A DNA stretch of 15,183 nucleotides from Gammaproteobacteria bacterium (GCA_003233255.1 QILH01000320.1:1-15183); one strand, 5' to 3'; numbered from the stretch's first letter, positions 1-7,556 are shown. The notes: generated by a model from the sequence alone, not told the origin. Numbers and translations are program-made.

Positions 1-54
1 GCTGCAGTACCATTAAAAATACAGGGTGATCCGATTTGGGTGGTTATTTTTTGA
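1..54 (+). CDS. possible 3' end of an unidentified gene entering from the left
   Basis: Frame 1 is open from the first base to a TGA at 52-54, giving 17 residues ending in GDPIWVVIF. Nothing about its function can be said. Seventeen open codons could occur by chance; the two other plus frames close within 30 bases. A promoter-like sequence begins at 51, which would fit a gene boundary here. Confidence 0.22.
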   Translation, partial: AAVPLKIQGDPIWVVIF

Positions 55-79
55 CCATTAAAAGCCTGCCATATATATC
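51..79 (+). promoter_or_regulatory. candidate sigma-70 promoter for efpL
   Basis: TTGACC at 51-56 matches the -35 consensus at five of six positions. It is followed by a 17-base spacer and TATATC at 74-79 (four of six for the -10). Transcription would start near 86, giving a leader of about 165 nt before efpL that contains both stem-loops described below. Prediction by eye only. Confidence 0.4.
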
Positions 80-167
80 AGTGCCGATGTTATATTTCAA
101 CAACGAAACCTTTCGATGTCTGTTTACCATTACGCCAACTTTAACATTGGTTCTGTCTTTCCAGACC

Positions 168-196
168 GCCGTTAATTTCATAAACAAATAAACGGC
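168..196 (+). other. stem-loop in efpL leader (first)
   Basis: GCCGTT at 168-173 is the exact reverse complement of AACGGC at 191-196, enclosing an AT-rich 17-base loop. It lies 55 to 84 bases upstream of the efpL start and has no T-tract, so it does not look like a terminator. Confidence 0.35.
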
Positions 197-207
197 AGCG
201 ACTTTTC

Positions 208-224
208 AAGCGTAGAATACGCTT
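208..224 (+). other. stem-loop in efpL leader (second)
   Basis: AAGCGTA (208-214), the three-base loop GAA, and TACGCTT (218-224) form a perfect 7-bp hairpin. It ends 27 bases before the efpL start codon. It could be an mRNA structure affecting translation or stability, or a palindromic protein-binding site. Confidence 0.4.
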
Positions 225-251
225 TCGCAAAAATAACAGGGCAAGACCGGT

Positions 252-815
252 ATGAAGGCAAACGAAATCAAAAAAGGCATGGTGTTCCAGTTCGATGGCA
301 AAAGCATTCTGGTCAAACAGGTGCAGGTGCAATCGCCGTCTTCGCGCAGTGGCAGCACCCTTTATAAAGTACGTGGCCAAAATCTGGTAACGCAACAAAA
401 ATTCGAACGTCGTTTTAAAGGCGATGAATCGGTTGAGGCCGTGGACATGATGCGTCGCTCGGTGCAAATGCTGTTTCGAGACGGTGACGGTTGCACCTTC
501 ATGGATACTGAATCCTATGAACAATACAGCCTGTCTGACGAGGCACTGGAAGACGAACTGGATTTTCTGTTTGACGGAATGGAAGGCATAACCGCTTTAA
601 TCGCCGACGACGCCGTGCTCGCCATCGAATTACCGGTGACCGTGGCTCTGGAAATTACCGAGTGTGCGCCGAGCATGAAGTCGGCCTCGTCTTCGGCGCG
701 CACCAAGCCAGCTACCTTGAGTACCGGGCTGGTGGTACAGGTGCCTGAATATCTGACCCCGGGAGAAATCATCAAGGTCAACAGTGAAACGCGTGAGTTT
801 ATTTCACGGGCGTGA
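252..815 (+). CDS. efpL: Elongation factor P-like protein EfpL (YeiP)
   Basis: The 187-residue product has the EF-P fold: a KOW-like N-terminal domain (about 1-64), a central OB domain (about 65-126) and a C-terminal OB domain (about 127-187). It is the EfpL/YeiP paralogue rather than canonical EF-P. The domain I loop reads SPSSRSGSTLYK (28-39), with Arg32 at the tip where EF-P carries its modifiable Lys or Arg, and this extended loop is characteristic of EfpL. Members of the family bind the ribosome and relieve stalling at proline-rich and some other sequences, acting in the cytosol. ATG at 252 gives the normal family N-terminus (MKANEIKKGMVFQ); the upstream AGGGC-like sequence is only a weak ribosome site. 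argS follows 117 bases downstream in the same direction. Identification is firm; which peptides it serves cannot be read from the sequence. Confidence 0.93.
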   Translation: MKANEIKKGMVFQFDGKSILVKQVQVQSPSSRSGSTLYKVRGQNLVTQQKFERRFKGDESVEAVDMMRRSVQMLFRDGDGCTFMDTESYEQYSLSDEALEDELDFLFDGMEGITALIADDAVLAIELPVTVALEITECAPSMKSASSSARTKPATLSTGLVVQVPEYLTPGEIIKVNSETREFISRA

Positions 816-932
816 AATTAAGTCCTGTTTCCGCGCCGATGATATTCAAAAGTCTCACTGATCATCTCCTATCCCTTTTGATTCCGGCATTTTATTTTTG
901 CCCAGCCTGCCTTTACGCTACACTAAGCCGCT

Positions 933-2690
933 ATGAAAGACGCCATCACCACCGTTTTACAACAAGCCCTGGCCCGCTGTCAGGAAAATGGATCACTACC
1001 GGCCGACCTTGAGGCTCGGATTCAGGTCGATCATGCGCGGGATAAACAGCATGGTGACTTTGCCACAAATCTAGCCCTGACCCTGGCCAAAGCCGCCAGG
1101 CTAAAACCCCGCGAGCTGGCCGAGCTGATTGTTGCCAATCTGCCTGACAGTGCTGTCATCGAAAAAGTCGAGATCGCCGGGCCCGGTTTTATTAATTTTT
1201 ATATTAATTCAGAAACTCAGGCGTCGGTCATTGGAAGTATTCTGAACCAGCAGGAAAAATTTGGGCTAACCGAGATTGGTGCGGGTAAAAAGATCCAGAT
1301 CGAATTCGTCTCGGCAAACCCAACTGGCCCTTTGCATGTGGGTCATGGTCGCGGTGCTGCCTACGGAGCCGCCGTTGCCAATCTGTTAAAAGCCATCGGC
1401 TACGAAGTGCATTGTGAATATTATGTCAACGACGCCGGGCGACAGATGAATATTCTCGCCGCCAGCGTGTGGTTGCGCTATTTAGAATTATGCGGTGAAG
1501 ACTTCCCATTCCCGGTAAACGGTTATAAGGGCGATTATGTGCTGGATATCGCCGCCGCCCTGCACCGTGAAAATGGCGATAAGATGTTTCACTCCTGGGC
1601 GGAGATCAGTTGTAACCTGCCCAAAGACGAACCCGAGGGCGATAAGGAACGATACATCGATGCCGTTATCGAGAAAATGAAGGCCCTGCTGCACCCGGAT
1701 CAATACAGCCTGGTATTTGATGTGGGTCTGAATTACATCCTCGATGATATCCGCGACGACCTCGAACACTTTGGCGTGGTCTACGACCAATGGTTTTCAG
1801 AACGATCATTGACCGACAGCGGTGACGTCACCCTGGCGCTAGAGCGACTACAGAAAAGCGGCCACTGCTATGAAAAAGACGGTGCGATCTGGTTTAGATC
1901 CTCGGAGTTCGGTGATGAGAAAGATCGGGTATTAGTCCGCGATAATGGCCAGTCCACTTATTTTTCCTCCGACATTGCCTATCACATGAATAAACTGGAA
2001 CGCGGTTATGATCGCGTGATCGATATCTGGGGGGCCGATCATCATGGTTACGTGCCAAGGGTAAAGGCTGCATTGCAGGCCTTAGGTGACGACCCGGAAA
2101 AATTAGATGTATTGTTGGTTCAATTTGCGGTGTTGTATCGCAATGGCAAAAAAATACCAATGTCGACTCGCTCTGGCCAGTTCGTCACCTTGAGACACCT
2201 TCGCAAAGAAATCGGTTCCGATGCCGCACGTTTCTTTTACGTGATGCGTAAATGCGAACAGCATATGGATTTTGATCTGGATCTGGCCATGTCGCAATCC
2301 AATGAAAACCCGATGTATTACATTCAATATGCACACGCACGAGTGTGCAGTGTGTTTAGTCAGCTAGCGGATAAGGGGTTTGAGTTTGACCAGGGCCATG
2401 GACTTGCCCACGTCGATCTATTAACGGAAACGCATGAGAATGATCTGATCACACGGCTAACGCGTTACCCTGAGGTGATCGGTAAAGCCGGGCAACAATA
2501 TGAACCTCATCAGCTGGTTCATTATCTGCGCGACCTGGCGAACGCATTCCATACCTACTATAACGCCCATCACTTTATTGTTGATGATAAAAAAATTCGA
2601 GATGCACGGCTGTGTCTAATTACCGCGGCCCGTCACGTCATTGCCAATGGCTTAAAATTGCTGGGTGTTTCCGCACCTGAAAAAATGTAA
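933..2690 (+). CDS. argS: Arginyl-tRNA synthetase (ArgS)
   Basis: This 585-residue class I aminoacyl-tRNA synthetase charges tRNA-Arg with arginine, using ATP. In order: the N-terminal tRNA-recognition (Add-1) domain at about 1-90; the ATP-binding signature NPTGPLHVGHGRG at 129-141 with the HIGH-equivalent HVGH at 135-138; GADHHGYVPR at 367-376; the KMSKS-equivalent region MSTRSG at 410-415; and the anticodon-binding DALR domain, starting near NPMYYIQYAHAR (459-470) and ending in LLGVSAPEKM. Like many ArgS enzymes it has a degenerate KMSKS lysine, preceded instead by GKK (405-407). Length and motifs are complete. ATG at 933 yields the standard N-terminus but lacks a strong ribosome site. A TACACT hexamer at 919-924 could be a -10, with no convincing -35. 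The next plus-strand gene, the SPOR protein, lies beyond an intervening minus-strand hydrolase; in many relatives it follows argS directly. Confidence 0.97.
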   Translation: MKDAITTVLQQALARCQENGSLPADLEARIQVDHARDKQHGDFATNLALTLAKAARLKPRELAELIVANLPDSAVIEKVEIAGPGFINFYINSETQASVIGSILNQQEKFGLTEIGAGKKIQIEFVSANPTGPLHVGHGRGAAYGAAVANLLKAIGYEVHCEYYVNDAGRQMNILAASVWLRYLELCGEDFPFPVNGYKGDYVLDIAAALHRENGDKMFHSWAEISCNLPKDEPEGDKERYIDAVIEKMKALLHPDQYSLVFDVGLNYILDDIRDDLEHFGVVYDQWFSERSLTDSGDVTLALERLQKSGHCYEKDGAIWFRSSEFGDEKDRVLVRDNGQSTYFSSDIAYHMNKLERGYDRVIDIWGADHHGYVPRVKAALQALGDDPEKLDVLLVQFAVLYRNGKKIPMSTRSGQFVTLRHLRKEIGSDAARFFYVMRKCEQHMDFDLDLAMSQSNENPMYYIQYAHARVCSVFSQLADKGFEFDQGHGLAHVDLLTETHENDLITRLTRYPEVIGKAGQQYEPHQLVHYLRDLANAFHTYYNAHHFIVDDKKIRDARLCLITAARHVIANGLKLLGVSAPEKM

Positions 2691-2718
2691 TTCAGAAACG
2701 ACCTGACTCGTAGCTAAA

Positions 2719-3414
2719 TTAATTTTTCCCTGATATTTGATTCATCCGTTGGTTTACATAATTCGCGCAAGATTCAGCATTGCTTTGTAAAATGAAATGC
2801 GGCCCATCCAGCGTAAAAAGTTCGATATTCGGGCAAGTATTCACAAAATCAATATAGTTATCATCTGTGACAAGACGATCCTGTAATGGCTTAATATAAT
2901 ATACAGGGTAATTCAGCATAAATTCGACTAAAGACAATTTGTAAATTTCCTGTAAGCGGAATTTAATCGTCTTTATCGGTAGACGCCTTAAGATTGACTT
3001 AAATTTTAATACCATTTCATGGCTCGCCTCGTCTCCAAGCATCCATTTTCTCACTACGAAGTCAGGAGGAGAATAACGCAATATTATTGATAAAGGTAAA
3101 AGACGCATTAACCGCATAAAAACGCGATTAGGATTTCTTAAAAACGAAGCCACAAAGACAATAGCCTGGAGATGTTTTGGTTCCGCCTGGGCTAATTTAA
3201 AAGCAATTGGGCCGGAAAATGATTCCGCCAGAATAACAAAATCTTCATTGGTCGGTAATCGGCAGCGCACATGCTCAACCAGTTCGCTATAACTCAACCG
3301 TTCCTGTTCAGGGTAACTTATACATGTGGCCGTCATGTTTTTCGACAGGTTTTTTATAAATTCAGAAAATAGCTCACCCGTACCATCCAGACCTGGAAGC
3401 AAAATCAATCTCAT
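2719..3414 (-). CDS. Alpha/beta-fold hydrolase, small
   Basis: The 231-residue product begins with the alpha/beta-hydrolase strand and oxyanion-hole segment MRLILLPGLDGTGELF. The nucleophile elbow is LAESFSG (62-68) with probable catalytic Ser65. Asp179 in LQDRLV is a reasonable acid, and His206 in LDGPHF is the expected catalytic histidine. The elbow is A-x-S-x-S rather than the usual G-x-S-x-G, a variation seen in this group. The substrate cannot be predicted. There is no signal peptide, so it is probably cytosolic. Basic and hydrophobic segments around 97-125 look like a lid. The gene stands alone, convergent with argS (28 bases between them) and divergent from the SPOR gene, apparently inserted between argS and the SPOR gene that are often adjacent in related bacteria. 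Only a weak ribosome site precedes ATG 3414. Confidence 0.8.
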   Translation of the reverse strand: MRLILLPGLDGTGELFSEFIKNLSKNMTATCISYPEQERLSYSELVEHVRCRLPTNEDFVILAESFSGPIAFKLAQAEPKHLQAIVFVASFLRNPNRVFMRLMRLLPLSIILRYSPPDFVVRKWMLGDEASHEMVLKFKSILRRLPIKTIKFRLQEIYKLSLVEFMLNYPVYYIKPLQDRLVTDDNYIDFVNTCPNIELFTLDGPHFILQSNAESCANYVNQRMNQISGKN

Positions 3415-3494
3415 TTTTGTCTCGATAAATTCTTCCGCATACTCATAATTCTAAGTCGTTATCGCCTTGAAATAAAAGAAAGAATGTTACTTCT

Positions 3495-3500
3495 TATAAT
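3495..3500 (+). promoter_or_regulatory. candidate -10 element for the SPOR/YugP pair
   Basis: A perfect TATAAT lies 57 bases before the SPOR-gene start in the 142-base interval between divergent genes. The nearest TTGAAA (3467-3472) is 22 bases away, too far for a normal -35, so the promoter would rely on the -10 or an activator. Suggestive only. Confidence 0.3.
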
Positions 3501-3556
3501 ATTTTTATCTAGCCTGATAAGTGGTTTAAGTAAGTGAATTAAGGTAATCTATCAGC

Positions 3557-4165
3557 ATGCCTAGAGATTACGCCAAAACGTCGAGCCGCAATAAGAAATC
3601 CGGTCAACTGCCCGGTTGGGTATGGATGTTAGGTGGCCTGGCCATCGGCCTGTTTGTCGCATTTGTTGTGTACCTCAATAACGCCGCGAAACCTGGCCAG
3701 AAAGATACCATCGCCAGCGTCATCAAGGATACCTTCTCTGATTTACAGGATAATGCCAAGCAACGTGAAGCTGAGCGCCCTAAACGCCAGGACAAAGATA
3801 AGCCTGCCAAAACTGAAGCCACTAAAAATCACACCCAATTTGATTTTTATTACATCTTGCCTGAAATTGACGTGCCAGTACCCGATCAGGAACTTGAACG
3901 TGTACGCAAAAATCCCATCAAACACGATAAAGGTGAGTATATCCTGCAGGTCGGATCGTTTCGCGAACTCGCCCAGGCCGACCAACTTAAGGCCAAATTG
4001 GCATTAAAAGGTCTCACCGCAAATATTCAATCGGTAAAAATTAACAGCAATACCTGGCATCGAGTTCGTATCGGGCCGATCAACAATATTACCCGCTTAA
4101 GTGAAACGCGTCGTCGCCTAAAAGAAAGTGGCATTCATTCCATTGTTGTAAAAAATAAAACCTGA
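3557..4165 (+). CDS. FtsN-like SPOR-domain membrane protein
   Basis: This 202-residue bitopic inner-membrane protein has a short basic cytoplasmic segment (about 1-18), one transmembrane helix (about 20-41, rich in W, L, G and V), a charged, low-complexity Lys/Glu/Arg/Asp linker (about 45-92), the conserved segment FDFYYILPEIDVPVPD (95-110), and a C-terminal SPOR domain (about 127-198) starting YILQVGSF. SPOR domains bind denuded septal peptidoglycan and direct proteins to the division site. The FYxLLPE-type segment after the linker is typical of the FtsN-like SPOR proteins encoded next to argS in gammaproteobacteria. A role in septal peptidoglycan synthesis is inferred; it is shorter than E. 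coli FtsN (about 320 residues), so I do not assign that name. The peptidase gene follows 24 bases downstream, probably co-transcribed. An AAGG-type ribosome site (AAGGTAATC) lies upstream of the ATG. Confidence 0.88.
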   Translation: MPRDYAKTSSRNKKSGQLPGWVWMLGGLAIGLFVAFVVYLNNAAKPGQKDTIASVIKDTFSDLQDNAKQREAERPKRQDKDKPAKTEATKNHTQFDFYYILPEIDVPVPDQELERVRKNPIKHDKGEYILQVGSFRELAQADQLKAKLALKGLTANIQSVKINSNTWHRVRIGPINNITRLSETRRRLKESGIHSIVVKNKT

Positions 4166-4189
4166 CAATATCCGCGACGCTTTAACTCT

Positions 4190-4876
4190 ATGCATATCGT
4201 CCTTCTAATTGTCATCGTAATCGCCATACTGTATGGCCCACAACTATGGGCAACCCGTACATTTAAACGCTATAGCTATAACCGTGATGATATTCCCGGC
4301 ACTGGTGCCGAACTTGCTGTTCACTTGCTAAAAGAACTCAACATGGAGCATGTTAAGGTTGAGCTAACCGAGAAAGACGGCGACCACTATAGTATCGATG
4401 ATAAAGCGGTTCGATTAAGCCCGAAAAATTTCAATGGTAATTCCTTAACGGCGATCACGGTTGCCGCACATGAAGTCGGTCATGCCATTCAGGATCATCG
4501 CAATGAAGCAACGTTTAAAGCAAGTGTCCGCCTAGTAAAGGCTACACATACAATTCAAAAAATAGGGGGTATGGTTTTATATATCCTGCCCGTGTTGGCG
4601 ATTATTTCACGTAACCCGATTATCGGTTTATTAACTATTGGTGTCGGAATTTCGGTTATGGGCGTTGCTGTTGTCGTCCGCCTGATCAACCTTCCTGTAG
4701 AATACGATGCCAGTTTTAATAAAGCCCTGCCAATTTTATTCAACGGAAATTATATTGCCAAAAAAGACCAGGCCGCAGCGAAAAGAATCCTCAAGGCCGC
4801 CGCGTTGACCTATGTTGCCGCCTCACTATCGAGTTTATTGAATTTATGGCGCTGGTTTACGCTGTTTCGTCGCTAA
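4190..4876 (+). CDS. YugP-type membrane zinc metallopeptidase
   Basis: The 228-residue product matches the Zn_peptidase_2 (YugP) family. It has an N-terminal membrane helix (1-17), a segment with GTGAELAVHLL (37-47) and DHYSIDDKAVRLS (65-77), the zinc-binding HEVGH (94-98; His94, Glu95, His98), two hydrophobic membrane helices (about 127-140 and 143-166), and LPVEYDASF (168-176) whose Glu171 is a plausible third zinc ligand. A hydrophobic C-terminal segment follows at 203-219. Length is normal for the family. These are inner-membrane proteases whose substrates are poorly known. The adjacent SPOR gene suggests envelope work, but this rests on position only. No good ribosome site precedes ATG 4190, so translation may depend on the upstream gene. 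The downstream 125 bases hold a weak inverted repeat (GTTCCT 4900-4905, AGGAAC 4922-4927) without a T-tract. Confidence 0.9.
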   Translation: MHIVLLIVIVIAILYGPQLWATRTFKRYSYNRDDIPGTGAELAVHLLKELNMEHVKVELTEKDGDHYSIDDKAVRLSPKNFNGNSLTAITVAAHEVGHAIQDHRNEATFKASVRLVKATHTIQKIGGMVLYILPVLAIISRNPIIGLLTIGVGISVMGVAVVVRLINLPVEYDASFNKALPILFNGNYIAKKDQAAAKRILKAAALTYVAASLSSLLNLWRWFTLFRR

Positions 4877-5001
4877 TCGACCACATTGTCTAAATAGCGG
4901 TTCCTAATGCCCAATCACTTAAGGAACTTCCAGAATGCGCCTGACTGTGATGTTATCCAACGATACAGATGATTGAGCTCCGCCACTTTTATCATTTTAC
5001 A

Positions 5002-5724
5002 TCAGCCGTGTGTAGCAGACGGCTTACGACCATCCAACCAGCACTCAACAATATGGGGAATAATATTAACCGCTGTTCCTCGCAGCCAGGTGTAACCATA
5101 GGGTTTCTTTTCAATATCGAGACTCACCAGTAATTTTTCTGCATGGTGACGCGCTTTTTTCACCAGGCCTGCCGCAGGGTATACCGCTAAAGATGTTCCG
5201 ACCACCAGCACTTTGGCCGCCGTTTTCATATGCCGTGATGCTACATCAAGAAACTGTGGTGTCTCACCGAACCAGATGATATGCGGTCGTAGCTGACTGC
5301 CTTTGTCACAGGTATCCCCTATCTTGATGTCTTTCTCATTAATTGTATAAATAAGACTGTCGTCTATGCTGCTTCTTGCTTTGGTTAATTCACCGTGCAC
5401 ATGTATCACCTCGGTCGATCCCGCCTGTTCGTGTAAGTTATCAACGTTTTGGGTGATGACCACGACGGAAAATTTTTTCTCTAATGCCGCAATAGCCAGG
5501 TGTGCTTTATTAGGAGCTGCCTCGATTGTTTGTCGACGCCGGGCATTATAAAAATCCAGCACCAACTGCGGATTACGCTGCCAGCCCTGTGGCGTGGCAA
5601 CATCTTTGACATCATAGTTATTCCACAGGCCATCGGAGTCGCGAAAAGTCTGTAAGCCACTCTCTGCACTCACTCCTGCACCACTAAATATAACGATCTT
5701 ATCGGGATCGATGAATTCAGGCAT
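5002..5724 (-). CDS. Sir2-family NAD-dependent protein deacylase lacking the zinc-cysteine set
   Basis: This 240-residue sirtuin removes acyl groups from lysine using NAD. Visible motifs are GAGVSAESGLQTFRD (15-29, NAD binding), FYNARRR (58-64) with Tyr59 and Arg62 in the positions that mark CobB/SIRT5-type deacylases able to accept acidic acyl groups, TQNVDNLHEQAG (91-102), the catalytic His110 in HVHGE, RPHIIWFGE (146-154), and GTSLAVYPAAGL (176-187). The small domain normally carries four zinc cysteines, but here the region between 112 and 146 holds only Cys139; the usual Arg-Cys after HGE is Arg-Ser (117-118). The same loss occurs in a recognised sirtuin subgroup, and the rest of the gene is intact, so this is not a decayed copy. 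It starts 8 bases after the VOC gene ends and is probably co-transcribed with it. Confidence 0.9.
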   Translation of the reverse strand: MPEFIDPDKIVIFSGAGVSAESGLQTFRDSDGLWNNYDVKDVATPQGWQRNPQLVLDFYNARRRQTIEAAPNKAHLAIAALEKKFSVVVITQNVDNLHEQAGSTEVIHVHGELTKARSSIDDSLIYTINEKDIKIGDTCDKGSQLRPHIIWFGETPQFLDVASRHMKTAAKVLVVGTSLAVYPAAGLVKKARHHAEKLLVSLDIEKKPYGYTWLRGTAVNIIPHIVECWLDGRKPSATHG

Positions 5725-5732
5725 TTATTTTT

Positions 5733-6092
5733 CTACGCGTCTATGTCCGACCAGACAGCATATTCATTACCATTAGGATCGCAAAAATGAAAACGCCGTC
5801 CACCGGGAAACGAAAAGATAGTCTGAACAATACGGCCCCCCGCTTTTTCTATTTTTTCCTGTGTCGCTTCAATTTCGTTGCTGTAGAAAACGACAAGCGC
5901 ACTCCCCTTTTTAGTTTCCGAAACCAGGTCTGACTTATAAAATCCGCCATTTAATCCCGCATTCTCAAAAGCACAATAGTCAGGCCCATAATCTACAAAC
6001 TCCCAATTAAATACTGTCCTGAAAAATGATTTAACCCGTTCAATATCCCTGGCCGGAAACTCGACATAATTTATTTTCTCATGGGCGCTCAT
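5733..6092 (-). CDS. VOC-fold (glyoxalase/bleomycin-resistance-like) protein
   Basis: The 119-residue product is a single VOC-superfamily unit with two beta-alpha-beta-beta-beta modules: INYVEFPARDIERVKSFF (8-25) with the start of a metal-site strand, and FHFCDPNGNEYAVW (101-114), the usual C-terminal strand with Glu110. Members include glyoxalases, dioxygenases and antibiotic-binding proteins; this short type is mostly uncharacterised and the substrate cannot be given. The first metal ligand of glyoxalase I is not clearly present, so I do not call it GloA. A good ribosome site (CAGGAG) lies upstream of ATG 6092. It precedes the sirtuin gene by 8 bases, suggesting one transcript. A 79-base gap separates it from the DUF4124 gene upstream, with only a weak promoter-like sequence. 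Confidence 0.85.
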   Translation of the reverse strand: MSAHEKINYVEFPARDIERVKSFFRTVFNWEFVDYGPDYCAFENAGLNGGFYKSDLVSETKKGSALVVFYSNEIEATQEKIEKAGGRIVQTIFSFPGGRRFHFCDPNGNEYAVWSDIDA

Positions 6093-6171
6093 CGTGAACT
6101 CCTGTTAATAAATAATAACTTAAGACCTGTTTAAATATTTATATAAAATTCAGCGTGCAATACAGTAGAAA

Positions 6172-6744
6172 CTAGTTACATAACTCCTGAGTGCTTTCTT
6201 CTAAACGCTTCTTTTGAGCTTCCAGGTCGGATTTTAGTATATATTCATTACTTTTCGACCGTTCGCTGCGCGTCATGGTTTTTAGTTTGTCATCATACTC
6301 TTTCATCTCATTATTCATTAATGCCAGTTTCGTTTTTTCTTCCTGGCATTTTATTTTCTGAAGCTCGATCTCTTCTTTTCGTTTTTTTCGTTCCGCCTCA
6401 CGAATTTCACGCGCCTTAATAAGTTCCTCGGTTAATTTTTCTCGACTTTTATCTGCCGCTTCTTTTTTTGATTCACTTTTTAGCGTCGCTGTATCTGCCT
6501 TATCATTTTGTACCTCACCACCCGTATCCGTATCGCCGCTATTTTTTACACTATTGTCGGATACAGGATTCTCTGTTTCGGTATCAGGCGCTGTTTGTAT
6601 ATTAAGTTTTTTTGCCTTGCTGCTAACAGGTTTATCACTGAAATGCGTTACACCTTTTTCGTCTGTCCATTGATAGACGTCGGCATGACTGACACCGCTG
6701 CCAAGTAAAACAACCAGCAATATCGCTAATTTATTCAAACTCAT
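6172..6744 (-). CDS. Secreted DUF4124-domain protein with coiled-coil tail
   Basis: The 190-residue product has a signal peptide (about 1-21: basic start, hydrophobic core LAILLVVLLG, likely cut after SHA) followed directly by the DUF4124 motif VYQWTDEKGVTHFSDKPV (23-40). An acidic, Ser/Thr-rich linker follows (about 50-90), then a very charged Lys/Glu/Arg region (about 90-185) likely to form a long helix or coiled coil with Cys133 and Cys189. The protein is predicted to be periplasmic. DUF4124 is common in proteobacteria and its function is unknown. It starts 5 bases after the fetB stop codon, with an AAGGG ribosome site overlapping the end of fetB, so it is probably co-translated with the transporter. 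That proximity hints at an accessory envelope role, without direct evidence. Confidence 0.85.
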   Translation of the reverse strand: MSLNKLAILLVVLLGSGVSHADVYQWTDEKGVTHFSDKPVSSKAKKLNIQTAPDTETENPVSDNSVKNSGDTDTGGEVQNDKADTATLKSESKKEAADKSREKLTEELIKAREIREAERKKRKEEIELQKIKCQEEKTKLALMNNEMKEYDDKLKTMTRSERSKSNEYILKSDLEAQKKRLEESTQELCN

Positions 6745-6749
6745 ACCGT

Positions 6750-7556
6750 TTACCCTTTTGGGACTGATAATCGCTCTAGTCTAAGCCGTTGCCGATCATC
6801 AAACAATCGTTTTGCACCAAACCAGCTACTCATAACCGCCGCGAAGCCGGTGCCTGCTGAGATCATAAACATGATCAAGATTTGATATTTTGCCGCCTCA
6901 AAGGGGCTGCTACCCGACAATAACTGTCCGGTCATCATGCCCGGAATACTGATGATACCGGCTGCCGCCATCGCATTCAGGATCGGAATCATGCCTGTAC
7001 GTAAACTTTGTCGGCTGATATCACGGATGGCGGTACGCCAATCCTCGCCCAACATAAGCCGTTGCTCGATCACCGCTCGTTGCTGCCAGGCACTGGTGGT
7101 TAAACTATCCATGGTCAGCGCCACTCCGGTCATGGTATTCCCCAGCATCATGCCAAGCAGGGGGATTGAATACTGCGGCAGATACCACGGTTCTGGTGAT
7201 ACGATGAACGCCAGACTAAATATGGTAATCGTAAACGAAGAAATGAACATCGAAAAGGTACCCAGTCCGTATCCCCAACTGCCTTTAAACGGGCGATGCT
7301 GACGGGCCATGACCTCTCGCCCCGCTACCGCGACCATCACAAAGGCAATCAACATGATTAACGCCGGGTGGCTTGATTCAAATAAATACTTTAAGACCAG
7401 GCCCAGTAAAAGTAATTGCACCACGGTGCGTAAGCCGGCAACAAATAGTCGCTGGCTAATACCCAGACGCAACCACCAGGTTAGCCCGCCCAGCAGCACA
7501 AGCAAGCTCGCCGCAATACTGAGATCCATCGCACTTAACGGGATAACACTATTCAT
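6750..7556 (-). CDS. fetB: ABC transporter permease FetB (iron/metal export type, UPF0014)
   Basis: The 268-residue membrane protein has about seven hydrophobic segments (about 10-29, 40-57, 64-79, 97-119, 127-150, 190-208, 224-247) and the FetB hallmarks: LGMMLGNTMTG (134-144) and SLRTGMIPILNAMAAAGIIS (184-203) followed by IPGMMTGQLLSG (204-215). In E. coli FetB pairs with the ATPase FetA and is proposed to export iron and lower oxidative stress; that function is carried over by homology. The fetA gene lies upstream and overlaps it by 8 bases, so the two are translated together. The DUF4124 gene follows after 5 bases. Confidence 0.9.
   Translation of the reverse strand: MNSVIPLSAMDLSIAASLLVLLGGLTWWLRLGISQRLFVAGLRTVVQLLLLGLVLKYLFESSHPALIMLIAFVMVAVAGREVMARQHRPFKGSWGYGLGTFSMFISSFTITIFSLAFIVSPEPWYLPQYSIPLLGMMLGNTMTGVALTMDSLTTSAWQQRAVIEQRLMLGEDWRTAIRDISRQSLRTGMIPILNAMAAAGIISIPGMMTGQLLSGSSPFEAAKYQILIMFMISAGTGFAAVMSSWFGAKRLFDDRQRLRLERLSVPKG

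Noticed and set aside
141..524. 127-codon minus-strand open frame over the start of efpL
   Set aside because: It overlaps most of efpL's N-terminal half in antisense, has no recognisable domain and no ribosome site.
3633..4007. 124-codon plus-strand open frame inside the SPOR gene
   Set aside because: It lies wholly within the SPOR gene in another frame; the SPOR reading has clear membrane and SPOR motifs, this one has none.
5004..5024. Inverted repeat AGCCGT/ACGGCT at the sirtuin 3' end as a terminator
   Set aside because: It lies within the coding sequence and is not followed by a T-tract on the minus strand.
6093..6171. Promoter for the VOC-sirtuin pair (TTGCAC, 17 bases, TATTTA on the minus strand)
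   Set aside because: Only about half of the -35 consensus matches and the region is AT-rich, so the match may be chance.
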